64,000 nt of DNA, taken from the NCBI RefSeq assembly GCF_021287135.1, contig NZ_JAJTBB010000065.1:39283-103282 (forward strand), given 5' to 3'. Both the position numbers and the translations under genes were made by a program. Position 1 is the first letter of the stretch, and the number at the start of each line of letters is the position of its first letter. The stretch comes from Acidovorax sp. (GTDB lineage Bacteria > Pseudomonadota > Gammaproteobacteria > Burkholderiales > Burkholderiaceae_C). Below the pieces are notes generated by a model that worked only from the letters and a program-made list of their open reading frames with translations, did not search any database and had not been told where the DNA came from. Below, one piece after another: positions 16,713-25,283 of this stretch.

Positions 16713-18359
16713 ATGCCCACCGCCCGACTCTGCCCGCTGGCCGAAGTAGCCCACCGATGGCCTGCCGACAGCGGCGTCCCCCAGCACCTGGCGCCCAGCC
16801 CGGCTGCGCTGGCGCAGGCATGGGCGCTGTGCATCACCGGCGATATGCAACTGCCGGGCCTGGACCTGGACGCCCCCCTGGCAAGCGGCAGCCCGCTGCG
16901 GGCACTGCTGCAGGGCGGCGCCGCCGATGCGCCCGCGCCGGAGTCGCCGTTTCTGATCCTGGTAGATGGACATCTGCAGATCGACGGCGCACTCACCTGC
17001 GCCCGCACCGACGGCGCCACGCACCTCGTCGTGCGGGGCGGCGCGCGCCTGCACAACGCCGTGATCGGCGGCCAGCTGCTGTACGTGCAGGGCACCCTGG
17101 AGGTGACCGACCTGCTGTGGGCCGACGGCCACCGCGGCGCACTCTGCGCGCGCGGCGGGCTCACGGCCCGTGTGGCCCTGTTCACCGGCCACTGCGCCGT
17201 GGACATCGCCGGGCCGCAGCAGGTGGAGTTCCTCCTGGACGAAGTGCGCGGCGTGCCCCACCGGGCCGAGTTCAGCAGCGAAATCGCGGGCATCGTGTTC
17301 CCGCCCACGTTCCATGACGGCATCGGCGATGGCGAGCACGGCATCCGCCCCCTGCTCGACCGCGCCCGCGTCGTGGCCGCCGTGCGCGCAGGCCAGCCCG
17401 CCACGCGCACCAGCGCCGAGATCCACGCCGCCCAGCCGCTGGACGCCGATCTGTTTGCCGACGAAGCCATCAGCGTGCGCAACATCCTGGCGGCCGTGCG
17501 CGCGCCGGTGATCGGCCCCAAGGAACACACGGCCGCAGGCTGGTTTCAGCAGACCGACTTTTTGCTGTGCCAGCGGCATGTGGACGCCGATGGCGACGCC
17601 CGCGACGACAACGTGTTCATCACCGTCTGGAAGACCTGGGACTTCTACCTGTCGGTATCGCATGAGCCCGAGCGCCCCGGCCTGCTGGCCCGCCTGGCCG
17701 CCGCCGCCCGCGGCCGCAAGATGCCCACCACTGCGCAGCTGGCGCTGCTGTACCGCGCATACCACGGCGGCAAGCCCGGCGCCTGGCAACCCCTGGCGCC
17801 CGACACGGCGCCTGAAGCCTGGCGGGCCTGCACGCACGCCTGGCGCGGCGTGCTGGACTACCTGCGCAAGGCCGTGGGCCAGCACCGCGCCCGCTACCCG
17901 CTGTACCAGCGCCTGCTGGCCGAACTGACAGCCCAGCGCATCGAGGACTTCACCACCCTGCCCGTCTTCACCGAGCGCTACAACGACTGGTGGGACGGCG
18001 ACAAGAGCGGCTGGTGGGAGGACGACGTGTGGGTGGGCGCGCGCCAGCCCTGCATGCACGCGGGCGAACCCTGGGGCCGCGCCTTCAAGCTCAGCTGGCA
18101 CAACGGCACCGAAGCCCCCGGCGACGCGCAGGACAACGCCCACAGCGCCTACCAGATCACCCTGGAAGCCGCACTGCACGGCCCTGCCCTGGTGCAGTAC
18201 ACCTACGCGCAGCGCCAGAGCGATCCCCGCACGCCCCTGCCGCGCAGCGCCGCCGACCACATCGCACGGCTGCTGCGCTTTGCTGCGGCGGTGGAGGCGC
18301 GGGTGCGTGCCCGGCATGCGCATGAGCAGCCCCCCCAAGACACGACACCGCGCATCTAG
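16713..18359 (+). CDS. Unrecognised 548-residue protein with beta-helix-like N-terminal half
   Basis: I do not recognise a characterised family. Residues about 85-165 alternate short hydrophobic strands with glycine turns (ILVDGHLQIDGALTC, HLVVRGGARLHNAVIGG, LLYVQGTLEVTDLL, LCARGGLTARVALFTG), as in polymer-forming or beta-helix folds. The middle (about 265-320) contains DFLLCQRHVDADGDARDDNV. The C-terminal half is Trp-rich (ERYNDWWDGDKSGWWEDDVW, about 425-444) and ends with a helical Ala/Arg region. There is no signal peptide or membrane helix, so it is likely cytoplasmic. It is a single gene, divergent from the aspartoacylase-like gene, with codon use like its neighbours. Confidence 0.7.
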   Translation: MPTARLCPLAEVAHRWPADSGVPQHLAPSPAALAQAWALCITGDMQLPGLDLDAPLASGSPLRALLQGGAADAPAPESPFLILVDGHLQIDGALTCARTDGATHLVVRGGARLHNAVIGGQLLYVQGTLEVTDLLWADGHRGALCARGGLTARVALFTGHCAVDIAGPQQVEFLLDEVRGVPHRAEFSSEIAGIVFPPTFHDGIGDGEHGIRPLLDRARVVAAVRAGQPATRTSAEIHAAQPLDADLFADEAISVRNILAAVRAPVIGPKEHTAAGWFQQTDFLLCQRHVDADGDARDDNVFITVWKTWDFYLSVSHEPERPGLLARLAAAARGRKMPTTAQLALLYRAYHGGKPGAWQPLAPDTAPEAWRACTHAWRGVLDYLRKAVGQHRARYPLYQRLLAELTAQRIEDFTTLPVFTERYNDWWDGDKSGWWEDDVWVGARQPCMHAGEPWGRAFKLSWHNGTEAPGDAQDNAHSAYQITLEAALHGPALVQYTYAQRQSDPRTPLPRSAADHIARLLRFAAAVEARVRARHAHEQPPQDTTPRI

Positions 18360-18476
18360 GCATCCGCTGCTGGCGCAAGCCCGTGCCCACGCCGCACGGC
18401 CTGGGCTGCGCTCCCAACCGGCCCTGCTTTGCCCGCAGCCACGACCTGCACAACACCTGGCGTTGACAGCCCCCGT

Positions 18477-19574
18477 TCAACGCCCACCCAACAACAGCGC
18501 TTGCAGCTCGTGCCGGTTGTTGACCACGAGACGCGCGTAGATCTGCCGACGATGGTAGGTGGCCGTGTTGATACTGATACGCATGCGTGCCGCGATCTCG
18601 TCTTCCGGCAGGCCGCGCGCCAACCAATAAGCCATTTCGTGCTGGCGTTGCGGCAACCCCAACGTGCGCAATCTGTTCAGAAGATACGCCACACGCTGCA
18701 CACGCCGGGTGATGGTCACGCCCACCGCCCGCCCTTCCCCCACAGCTGCTGCCAGCTGCGTGGCGCTGAGCGAGAACCAGCCGCTGGCGTTGTGCAACTC
18801 CAATTGCGGTGGCGCAGCGTCCGCTGTGGCCAGGCTTTTCTGTGCAAAGCGCAAACGGCCCAGCAGCTCCTGCAGCGCATGCGGCAGTTCGCTGCGGCGG
18901 TACCACCGCGGCCCAAAAGCCAGCGCCATGAGCGCATCAGCCTCCGGCGAAGTCCACAACAAGCGGCCTTGGGGGGTCGCCACCAGCATGGCACTCTCGT
19001 GCACGAGGCTGTCGCGCGCATCCAGCTCGCCCGGCTGCAGAGTGCGGGCCAGCCAGGGTTCCAAGAGGTTGAACATCGCCACATCCGATGCTCCAAACCG
19101 CGGCGCACGCGGCCCCCGGTACAACTTGAGAACGCCCACGCCCGCGCCTTGTGCGGTGCGCAGCATCAGGCTCATGCAGTCGAGCAGTTCGGCAGGCCGC
19201 AACGTGAAGTTGTAGAAATCGCTGCGCACCAGCTCACCCACAGACACCTTGAGAAGCTGCTCCATCACTTGCGCCCCATGGTCCTGAAGCACAGCACCTT
19301 CAAAGTCATGCACGCTGCGCCGGATCACCTGATGTTCGCTGGCGATCACATCCGGCTCAAAGTACAGGTACATCAAGTCACGTGCCAGCGATGGCTCCAC
19401 GAACGCGTCCAACGCGCCGTCGCGCCCCGGATGGAAATAGCCGCCGGTATCAAACTCAATCAGCTGGTGCAGCTCGTGCAGCACGGGCTCGATCAGCTCT
19501 GGCCCGCGAAAATCGAGCAACGCCATTTTTTGCAGGCGCGCCAGAGCCTGCTGCTGGATGCGGGTGAGGGACAT
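18477..19574 (-). CDS. LuxR-type helix-turn-helix transcriptional regulator
   Basis: A 365-residue protein with a C-terminal LuxR/FixJ-type HTH in the last 60 residues: RQHEMAYWLARGLPEDEIAA then MRISINTATYHRRQIYARL. The N-terminal 300 residues look like a sensory region (PVLHELHQLIEFDTGGYF; a second half with GRLLWTSPEADAL reminiscent of PAS) but give no clear ligand. I chose the ATG at 19574; an upstream ATG at 19622 would add 16 residues. It lies 145 bases downstream of, and in the same direction as, the FG-GAP protein gene, and could regulate it. Confidence 0.8.
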   Translation of the reverse strand: MSLTRIQQQALARLQKMALLDFRGPELIEPVLHELHQLIEFDTGGYFHPGRDGALDAFVEPSLARDLMYLYFEPDVIASEHQVIRRSVHDFEGAVLQDHGAQVMEQLLKVSVGELVRSDFYNFTLRPAELLDCMSLMLRTAQGAGVGVLKLYRGPRAPRFGASDVAMFNLLEPWLARTLQPGELDARDSLVHESAMLVATPQGRLLWTSPEADALMALAFGPRWYRRSELPHALQELLGRLRFAQKSLATADAAPPQLELHNASGWFSLSATQLAAAVGEGRAVGVTITRRVQRVAYLLNRLRTLGLPQRQHEMAYWLARGLPEDEIAARMRISINTATYHRRQIYARLVVNNRHELQALLLGGR

Positions 19575-19718
19575 TGCTGGGTGCCGCAGGGGGGTGTCCC
19601 CGCAAACGGCGCTCTCCTCCAAGGTGGATGCATCGCCCCGCCAACGCAGACGGTGCCGCGCGGCAAGGACTGGGCATGGCTTCGTCCCGCGCAGACCGTG
19701 GGCGCAGGAGGCTGGCCG

Positions 19719-22343
19719 CTATCGCAGTGTACGGCGCCTGGCAAAGGCCAGCATCGCCAACGCCAAGCCCATCAGTGCGAGCGGGCTGTTCACGGGCACC
19801 GCAACCGAGGTGCCGGGGCCGGGCCCGCCGCCCGGAGGGATGCCCGCAGCGGTGTTGGTCAAGTCAAACTTCTGGAGGATCGCTTGTTCGAGCACGGTGT
19901 CATACACGATGGCGGTGACCTGGTACGACCCCACCGTCCCGTCGGCGGTGGCCGTGACTTCCGCAAAGCCATTGGCGTCGGCCAGCGCGCTCTCTGCAGA
20001 CAATACCGCGCCACCTGACGCGATGAAATAGACACGCACCTGCGGCGTGGCACTGTTGTCCCAAGCCGTCACGCGCACGCGAAGCTTCTGCGCAAACGTC
20101 GTATTGACGGGCGTGCTTTGCGGGGTGCCGCTCACCGAGGCCATGAACTTCGGCAGGTCCGGCACATTTCTCAGCAAACGGCTCTGGGGGCTGACGACCG
20201 CGCTGCCTTGCACGCTGGCCTTGATCGAGTAGGCGCCCACAAACCCGTTGGCTGTGGCACTGACCTGTGCGTTGCCTGCGGCGTCGGTCACGGCGGTGAG
20301 CGTGGAGAGGCTCGCCGTAGCGCCCGATGCGGGATCGGAGGTCACCGCGAAAGCCACCGTGGCGCCTTGCACCGGATTGCCGGAGGAGTCTTGCACGTGC
20401 GCAATCACAGGCCCCGAAAACGGCCGGGTGACGTAAGCCCACTGGGGCGTAGACGCGTCAAACCCGATGGAGGCAGCAGCCCCTGCAGACGCGGCATTCG
20501 ACAGTTTGATCGAGGCACCGGTGGCGCCGGGCGCCGTGACAGAAACGCTGTAGACGCCTGCCTGGCCCGCTGCCGTCGCGGTGACCGCGGCAAAACCATT
20601 GGCATCGGTCACGGCCGTGGAGGAAGACAGCACCACACGCGAGGGCACGCTCGGCCCGCCGAACGTGACCAGGACGCCAGCCTTGGGATTGTTGGACGCG
20701 TCGGTCAACCGCACTTGCAGCGGGGTACCAAACGCCGTGTTGACCAGCGTCGTTTGGTTGTTGCCGGCCGTCACCGCCAAGCTGTCCGTGGTGGTGTTGC
20801 ACAAACTGAAGATAGGCACATTGCCCAAGCTGCCGACGACGCCCTTCATCTCATAGCAGCCCATCACCCCATTGGCAACCGGGGTGTAGCTGAAGACGCC
20901 TTGCCCATTGGTCGTGCCCGAGCCCGAGGACGCAACCGGCAGCCCAGGCCCGGGATCGACGGGCGTAATGCCCACGGCCAAGCCGGGCACGCCCACCCCG
21001 TTGCCGTCGACCACCTTGATCGACAGGGGTTGCGGAAAGCTCGTATTGAACACCGTACTCTGCGGTGTGCCGGTCGCACTCACCGACGCAGGAGAGAGCG
21101 CAAGGGTTTTGAAAACGGCGATGGTCCCCGCGCCGGGGCCTGACGTCACAAGATCGGCACGGCCGTCGCCATTCAGGTCCATGGCCGCCAGCATGCGGGT
21201 TACGGAATAGCCGATGTGTTCATTCAACACAAAGCTGTGATTGGCCTGCTGCAGCCCCACAAAACCGTCGGAGATCACGTCCAACCGGCCGTCACCGTTC
21301 ACGTCGGTGATGATGACCCGCCCCATTTCGCGGCCCCCATTCATGGGAACCCCCGTGGCGAATAGCTTGGTGGCAGGAAAAAATGAACCGCTGCCAATAC
21401 CCCTGGCCATCCATACCCCTTGGCCATAATAATTTTGCAAAAGCAGGTCAAGCTTTCCGTCTCCATCCACATCGGCGATTTCAATATCACTAATGCTGCC
21501 GACGCTGTTGCCCACACTCACCAGAGGCGCTTGCGGGGCAAATGCTCCATTGCTAACCCCTTTCAGCCAGGAAACCGTTCCGCCCACAGCGCCGTCCGCA
21601 AAAATCAGGTCTGCATTGCCGTCCCCATCGACATCTGCCAATTGCGCTTGGCGCGTACCTGAATTACCGGCCACACCACTATAGGACACCTCGTACTGCC
21701 CCACCAATATGAAGGTCCCAAACCCGATATTTTGCAAAACTTCAAAATAATGGGTACCCCCAAAATTCCCTGTATCGTAGACACCCACCACGATGTCCAG
21801 TTTTCCGTCATGGTTGAGGTCGGCCAGCATGGGGCCTGAAGCTCCATAATCTGTTGCATCCGCAAGCCCCGGCCGCTGCAGCGGGAAAGCACTGAAGTCG
21901 CCGTTGTTGTTGCCTGACCCCTTCAGGACCGACACGCCGAAGTCATCGGTGATGACCAAGTCCATCTTGCCGTCGCCATCCAAATCGCCGACGGAAATGC
22001 CGTTGGGCTTTTGCAAGCCGAACACCAGATTATTGAAGTCATGCTTCAGCACCAGGCCGCCAGCGGGAGTTCCCATGTAGATGAGCAGATGGTCGTTGTC
22101 GGTATTGAGAACCGCCAGATCGGGGTATCCATCATTATTGAAATCAGCACTTGCAGCCGCTGTCGAAACACTGCCAGGGCTTCCGACATTGTTGGCCTGC
22201 AAAGCCGGCGGCCCGAAAATGTTGGCAGCCTGCGCTGGCAGTGCCAGTGCGCAAAGCGCAATAACTGCAAACGCACCGGCAGCCATGCGTCTTGCGCTTT
22301 GAATTAATTTGCTTGGTAGCTGCTGCAGCTTGGAATTTCCCAT
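19719..22343 (-). CDS. Secreted FG-GAP/VCBS and Ig-like repeat protein with C-terminal sorting-type tail
   Basis: An 874-residue secreted protein. Residues 1-39 form a signal peptide (ARRMAAGAFAVIALCALALPAQA). Residues about 45-390 hold about seven FG-GAP/VCBS units with D-x-[ND]-x-D-G calcium loops (DFNNDGYPDL, DLDGDGKMDL, DLNHDGKLDI, DVDGDGNADL, DVDGDGKLDL, DVNGDGRLDV, DLNGDGRADL), predicting a beta-propeller. About four Big_1-like Ig domains follow (ATGTPQSTVFNTSFPQPL, GNNQTTLVNTAFGTPLQVRL, SGTPQSTPVNTTFAQKLRVR). The tail is proline-glycine, a hydrophobic helix (VNSPLALMGLALAMLAFA), then RRRTLR, as in exosortase-type anchors. GGAGG precedes the start. A surface or matrix adhesin role is inferred. 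Confidence 0.85.
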   Translation of the reverse strand: MGNSKLQQLPSKLIQSARRMAAGAFAVIALCALALPAQAANIFGPPALQANNVGSPGSVSTAAASADFNNDGYPDLAVLNTDNDHLLIYMGTPAGGLVLKHDFNNLVFGLQKPNGISVGDLDGDGKMDLVITDDFGVSVLKGSGNNNGDFSAFPLQRPGLADATDYGASGPMLADLNHDGKLDIVVGVYDTGNFGGTHYFEVLQNIGFGTFILVGQYEVSYSGVAGNSGTRQAQLADVDGDGNADLIFADGAVGGTVSWLKGVSNGAFAPQAPLVSVGNSVGSISDIEIADVDGDGKLDLLLQNYYGQGVWMARGIGSGSFFPATKLFATGVPMNGGREMGRVIITDVNGDGRLDVISDGFVGLQQANHSFVLNEHIGYSVTRMLAAMDLNGDGRADLVTSGPGAGTIAVFKTLALSPASVSATGTPQSTVFNTSFPQPLSIKVVDGNGVGVPGLAVGITPVDPGPGLPVASSGSGTTNGQGVFSYTPVANGVMGCYEMKGVVGSLGNVPIFSLCNTTTDSLAVTAGNNQTTLVNTAFGTPLQVRLTDASNNPKAGVLVTFGGPSVPSRVVLSSSTAVTDANGFAAVTATAAGQAGVYSVSVTAPGATGASIKLSNAASAGAAASIGFDASTPQWAYVTRPFSGPVIAHVQDSSGNPVQGATVAFAVTSDPASGATASLSTLTAVTDAAGNAQVSATANGFVGAYSIKASVQGSAVVSPQSRLLRNVPDLPKFMASVSGTPQSTPVNTTFAQKLRVRVTAWDNSATPQVRVYFIASGGAVLSAESALADANGFAEVTATADGTVGSYQVTAIVYDTVLEQAILQKFDLTNTAAGIPPGGGPGPGTSVAVPVNSPLALMGLALAMLAFARRRTLR

Positions 22344-22401
22344 GGCTCTTGAATCCTCCGTATGACCAAGAGCAGTCTAGGAAGTTAATTCCCGCCGCAC
22401 A

Positions 22402-22417
22402 CCACCCCCGGGGGTGG
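22402..22417. promoter_or_regulatory. Perfect 16-bp palindrome upstream of the FG-GAP gene
   Basis: CCACCCCCGGGGGTGG is perfectly self-complementary and lies about 60-75 bases upstream of the FG-GAP protein start (minus strand), in promoter range. It could be the operator of the neighbouring LuxR-type regulator; this is inference from position. The rest of the 22344-22602 gap shows no gene. Confidence 0.4.
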
Positions 22418-22602
22418 GGCGCACGTCCCATTGCTGTGATTGCCGGCCACCGGCCCCCAGAGCAGCCCGCGTGTCACGGATCACCCGGCAGGCCGAGCCG
22501 GGTTGCCCGGTCATCCCGGTAGCGCACCGGCTGTTGAAACACAGCACGGGGCCGGTCCTGCAGCACGGGGGGTGCCTTGCGCAGCGCCAACGGCGGCCCG
22601 CG

Positions 22603-23112
22603 TCAAAAATGCGGCCCCGGCCCCTCTTGGGCCAGCGTGTCCTGCGCGTTGCGTAGCGGGCAGACCTTGAGCGACAGGCAGCCGCAGCCGATGCAGCCGT
22701 CGAGCTGATCCCGCAGCGCCGTCAGCGTGCGGATGCGCTCGTCCAGGTCGTCGCGCCAGCGGGCGGACAGGCGGCGCCAGTCGGCCACCGTGGGGGTGCG
22801 GCCGGCGGGTAGCGCCTGCAGGGCGTCGGCAATGGCGGCCAGGGGCAGGCCCATGCGCTGGGCGATCTTGATTACGGCCACGCGGCGCAGTACCGAGCGG
22901 GGGTAGCGGCGCTGGTTGCCCGCGTTGCGCGCACTGGCGATGAGCCCGCGCGATTCATAGAAGTGCAGGGCTGAGACGGCCAGGCCGCTGCGGCTGGCGA
23001 CCTCGCCCACCGACAGCTCCGACTGTTCGGGCTGCGTGCGCGCTACCACACGGGCCGCGGGATGGGCGAGCCCGGCGGGATTCCCTTTCACGGCTGCACG
23101 GGATTTCTTCAT
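22603..23112 (-). CDS. soxR: Redox-sensitive transcriptional activator SoxR
   Basis: A 169-residue MerR-family activator. [25 protein letters not shown] is the DNA-binding HTH and wing, and [26 protein letters not shown] the second helix pair. [19 protein letters not shown] holds the four cysteines (C-x2-C-x-C-x5-C) that carry the [2Fe-2S] redox switch. The N-terminus is about 20 residues longer than in E. coli SoxR. I prefer the ATG at 23112 over 23133 because the latter lies within the SoxR operator. It is divergent from the RidA-MFS operon. Outside enteric bacteria SoxR typically senses redox-active metabolites and switches on efflux genes. Confidence 0.93.
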   Translation of the reverse strand: MKKSRAAVKGNPAGLAHPAARVVARTQPEQSELSVGEVASRSGLAVSALHFYESRGLIASARNAGNQRRYPRSVLRRVAVIKIAQRMGLPLAAIADALQALPAGRTPTVADWRRLSARWRDDLDERIRTLTALRDQLDGCIGCGCLSLKVCPLRNAQDTLAQEGPGPHF

Positions 23113-23117
23113 GGGGT

Positions 23118-23148
23118 TTGACCTCAATAGCACTTGAGGTTTGATACT
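23118..23148 (+). promoter_or_regulatory. SoxR-regulated promoter of the ridA-like/MFS operon
   Basis: CCTCAATAGCACTTGAGG (23122-23139) is an 18-bp dyad matching the E. coli soxS operator CCTCAAGTTAACTTGAGG at 14 of 18 bases. It fills the spacer between a -35 TTGACC (23118-23123) and a -10-like GATACT (23143-23148). The spacer is 19 bases, the overlong length typical of MerR-family promoters. The same site lies just upstream of the soxR ATG and could also mediate autoregulation. Confidence 0.85.
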
Positions 23149-23248
23149 AACCGCGAAATCTTCCCACCCGCCCTGGCCGTCGCGGCAACGACGGTGGCAG
23201 TGGCTTCAATTTCTTCCCCCGACTTCTGAACTTCTGAACTTCTGCACC

Positions 23249-23707
23249 ATGCACCTTGATTCCGCACCCCCTCGCCAGCCAGCCTCTGCCGACGCCACGC
23301 TGCATTTCATCAACCCCCCTGGCCTGTACGACCCGCGGGCTAATGGCTACACCCATGTGGTCGTAGCCCCCGCCGCGGCGCGCACCATTTTTGTGGCGGG
23401 CCAGGGGGGCGAGAACGCGGCGGGCGAGCTGTCTGCCGACTTTGGCGAGCAGTTGGAGCAGGCGTTTTCCAACCTGCACACCGCGCTGGCAGCGGCGGGC
23501 GCCAGTGTGCGCGACGTGGCTAAGCTCACCGTGCTGGTGGTGGACCACACCGGGCAGCGGCTGGCGCAGCTGAGCCACGCGGTGCGCAGCCAGTGGGCGG
23601 ATGGCCGGGCGCCGGCATGCACGCTGGTTCCGGTGCCCCGGCTCGCGCTCGATGGCATGCTGGTGGAGGTCGAGGCCACGGCGGTCACCACGGCAGCGCA
23701 GGCATGA
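23249..23707 (+). CDS. RidA/YjgF family protein
   Basis: A 152-residue Rid-superfamily protein: FINPPGLYDPRANGYTHVVV, RTIFVAGQGGENAAGELSAD, FGEQLEQAFSNLHTALAAAGASVRDV and KLTVLVVDHT. The C-terminal ACTLVPVPRLALDGMLVEVE ends in the Glu conserved in the fold. True RidA has an Arg at the imine-deaminating site; here the segment reads VPRLALDG, so an Arg-like residue may not be in the canonical place and the activity is unsure. It is the first gene of a rightward operon with the MFS gene (8 bases apart), under the SoxR box. Link to efflux of, or protection from, redox-active compounds is inferred. Confidence 0.82.
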   Translation: MHLDSAPPRQPASADATLHFINPPGLYDPRANGYTHVVVAPAAARTIFVAGQGGENAAGELSADFGEQLEQAFSNLHTALAAAGASVRDVAKLTVLVVDHTGQRLAQLSHAVRSQWADGRAPACTLVPVPRLALDGMLVEVEATAVTTAAQA

Positions 23708-23714
23708 GGTGTGC

Positions 23715-25061
23715 ATGCAGCAAGAGCCCACCAGCACCCCCTTCATCCCACGAACCACTCCAGCATCCAGCGGCATGAGCACTCCAGGCACTCCTTCCTC
23801 CTCCCGAACCCTCCCGTCCACAGGGCCGGGCAGCGCCCCCGCAGAGGCCCCCGGCCTCGGCACGCCGGTGCTGCTGCTCATGGCCGCGGCCTGCGGGTTG
23901 TGTGCGGGCAGCAATTACTTCAACCAGCCGCTGCTGCATTCCATCGCCACGCAGTTGCAGGTGCGCGATGCGTCGGCCGCGCTCATCGTCACGCTGGCGC
24001 AGGTGGCCTACGCGGCGGGCCTGCTCTTGCTGGTGCCGCTGGGTGATTTGCTGGAGCGGCGGCGTCTCATCACCACGCTGATGCTGCTGGCGGCCCTGGG
24101 GCTGTTTACCAGCGGGTTTGCGGGCAGCTACGCCATGCTGGCGCTGGGCACGGCGCTCACGGGGCTGTTCTCGGTGGCGGCGCAGGTGCTGGTGCCGCTG
24201 GCGGCCACGCTGGCAGCGCCGGGACGCAGCGGGCGCGCGGTGGGGCTGGTGATGAGCGGACTGCTCGTGGGCATTCTGGCGGCGCGCAGCGTGGCGGGCC
24301 TGCTGTCGGAACTGGGCGGCTGGACGCTGGTGTACCGCGTGGCCGGCGTGGCCATGGTGGCCGTGGCGCTGGCGCTGTGGTGGGTGATGCCCCGCTCGCA
24401 AAACGCGGCGCGGGCGCAGGGGTATGCACAGGTCCTGCGCTCGCTGGGCACGCTGGCCCTGCGCCACCCGCGCCTGCGCAGCCGGGCGCTGCTGGGCGGG
24501 CTGTCGTTTGCCTCGGTCAGCGTGCTGTTTTCCACCATGGCGTTGTTGCTGGCGGGGCCGGCCCACCGGCTGGGCGACGCAGGCATCGGCCTGGTGGGGC
24601 TGGCGGGGGTGGCGGGCGCGCTCATGGCCAATGTGGCCGGGCGCATGGCGGACCGGGGCCAGGCCCAGGTGGCCACGGCCGCCTCGGTGGGCCTGCTGCT
24701 GCTGGGCTGGGGCGCCCTGTGGCTGGGCGCCAGCAGCCTGGTGTGGTTCCTGGTGGGGATGCTGGTGGCCGACCTGGCGCTGCAGGGCGTGCACATCAGC
24801 AACCAGAACGTGATTTACCGGCTGGACCCCACGGCCCGGGCGCGCCTCAACGCGGTGTACATGACCAGCTACTTCACGGGCGCGGCCACGGGGTCGGCGC
24901 TGGGCTCGGTGGCCTGGCTCTGGGGCGGCTGGGGCGCCACCTGCGCCCTGGGCGGCGGCATCGCCGTGCTCAATGCGCTGGCCCTGGCCTACGACCAGCG
25001 GCTGGCCGTGCGCACGCCAGCCGGGACCCTGCCCCGCACTGCGGAGAGCGCCGGGGCCTAG
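23715..25061 (+). CDS. MFS transporter, predicted SoxR-regulated efflux pump
   Basis: A 448-residue inner-membrane protein with twelve hydrophobic segments. The loop after helix 2 is PLGDLLERRRLITTLM, a form of the MFS D-R-x-G-R-R signature. LHSIATQLQVRDASAALIVTLAQVAYAAG and YMTSYFTGAATGSALGSVAW place it among YceL/AraJ-like drug exporters. The ATG at 23715 follows GAGGT; the next ATG at 23775 is possible. The first 45 residues are Pro/Ser/Thr-rich. It follows the Rid gene by 8 bases under a SoxR-type promoter, suggesting export of redox-active compounds. Its TAG stop lies inside the left arm of the 25058-25226 palindrome. Confidence 0.85.
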   Translation: MQQEPTSTPFIPRTTPASSGMSTPGTPSSSRTLPSTGPGSAPAEAPGLGTPVLLLMAAACGLCAGSNYFNQPLLHSIATQLQVRDASAALIVTLAQVAYAAGLLLLVPLGDLLERRRLITTLMLLAALGLFTSGFAGSYAMLALGTALTGLFSVAAQVLVPLAATLAAPGRSGRAVGLVMSGLLVGILAARSVAGLLSELGGWTLVYRVAGVAMVAVALALWWVMPRSQNAARAQGYAQVLRSLGTLALRHPRLRSRALLGGLSFASVSVLFSTMALLLAGPAHRLGDAGIGLVGLAGVAGALMANVAGRMADRGQAQVATAASVGLLLLGWGALWLGASSLVWFLVGMLVADLALQGVHISNQNVIYRLDPTARARLNAVYMTSYFTGAATGSALGSVAWLWGGWGATCALGGGIAVLNALALAYDQRLAVRTPAGTLPRTAESAGA

Positions 25062-25226
25062 GAGGCTGCGCGGCAGAAGGAGCATCGGCTGCAACGCGCG
25101 ATAAACCGGTCTCGCGCGGTACTACCTCCTGCGCCCAGGGGGCCACCCTGGGCTTGTCGGTAGCACCACGCGATCCTCGGTTTTCGCGCGTCTCGCTTCG
25201 ATGCCTTCTGCCGCGCAGACTCCTAG
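25058..25226. repeat. 169-bp imperfect palindrome with 23-bp near-perfect ends
   Basis: The left end (25058-25080) and the right end (25204-25226, read inverted) match at 22 of 23 bases. Pairing continues inward with few mismatches to a perfect GCCCAGGG/CCCTGGGC hairpin with a five-base loop at 25133-25153. The arms are about 80 bases each. The left end contains the stop codon of the MFS gene. There is no open frame of note. It could be a MITE-like insertion, a strong terminator or an mRNA-stabilising structure. With the next repeat it fills the 25062-25375 gap. Confidence 0.8.
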
Positions 25227-25283
25227 CCATCGCCCGGGGCACGCGGGGGCGCGGCGCCTCGCGCGCACCCGCGCAGGGCCTCA

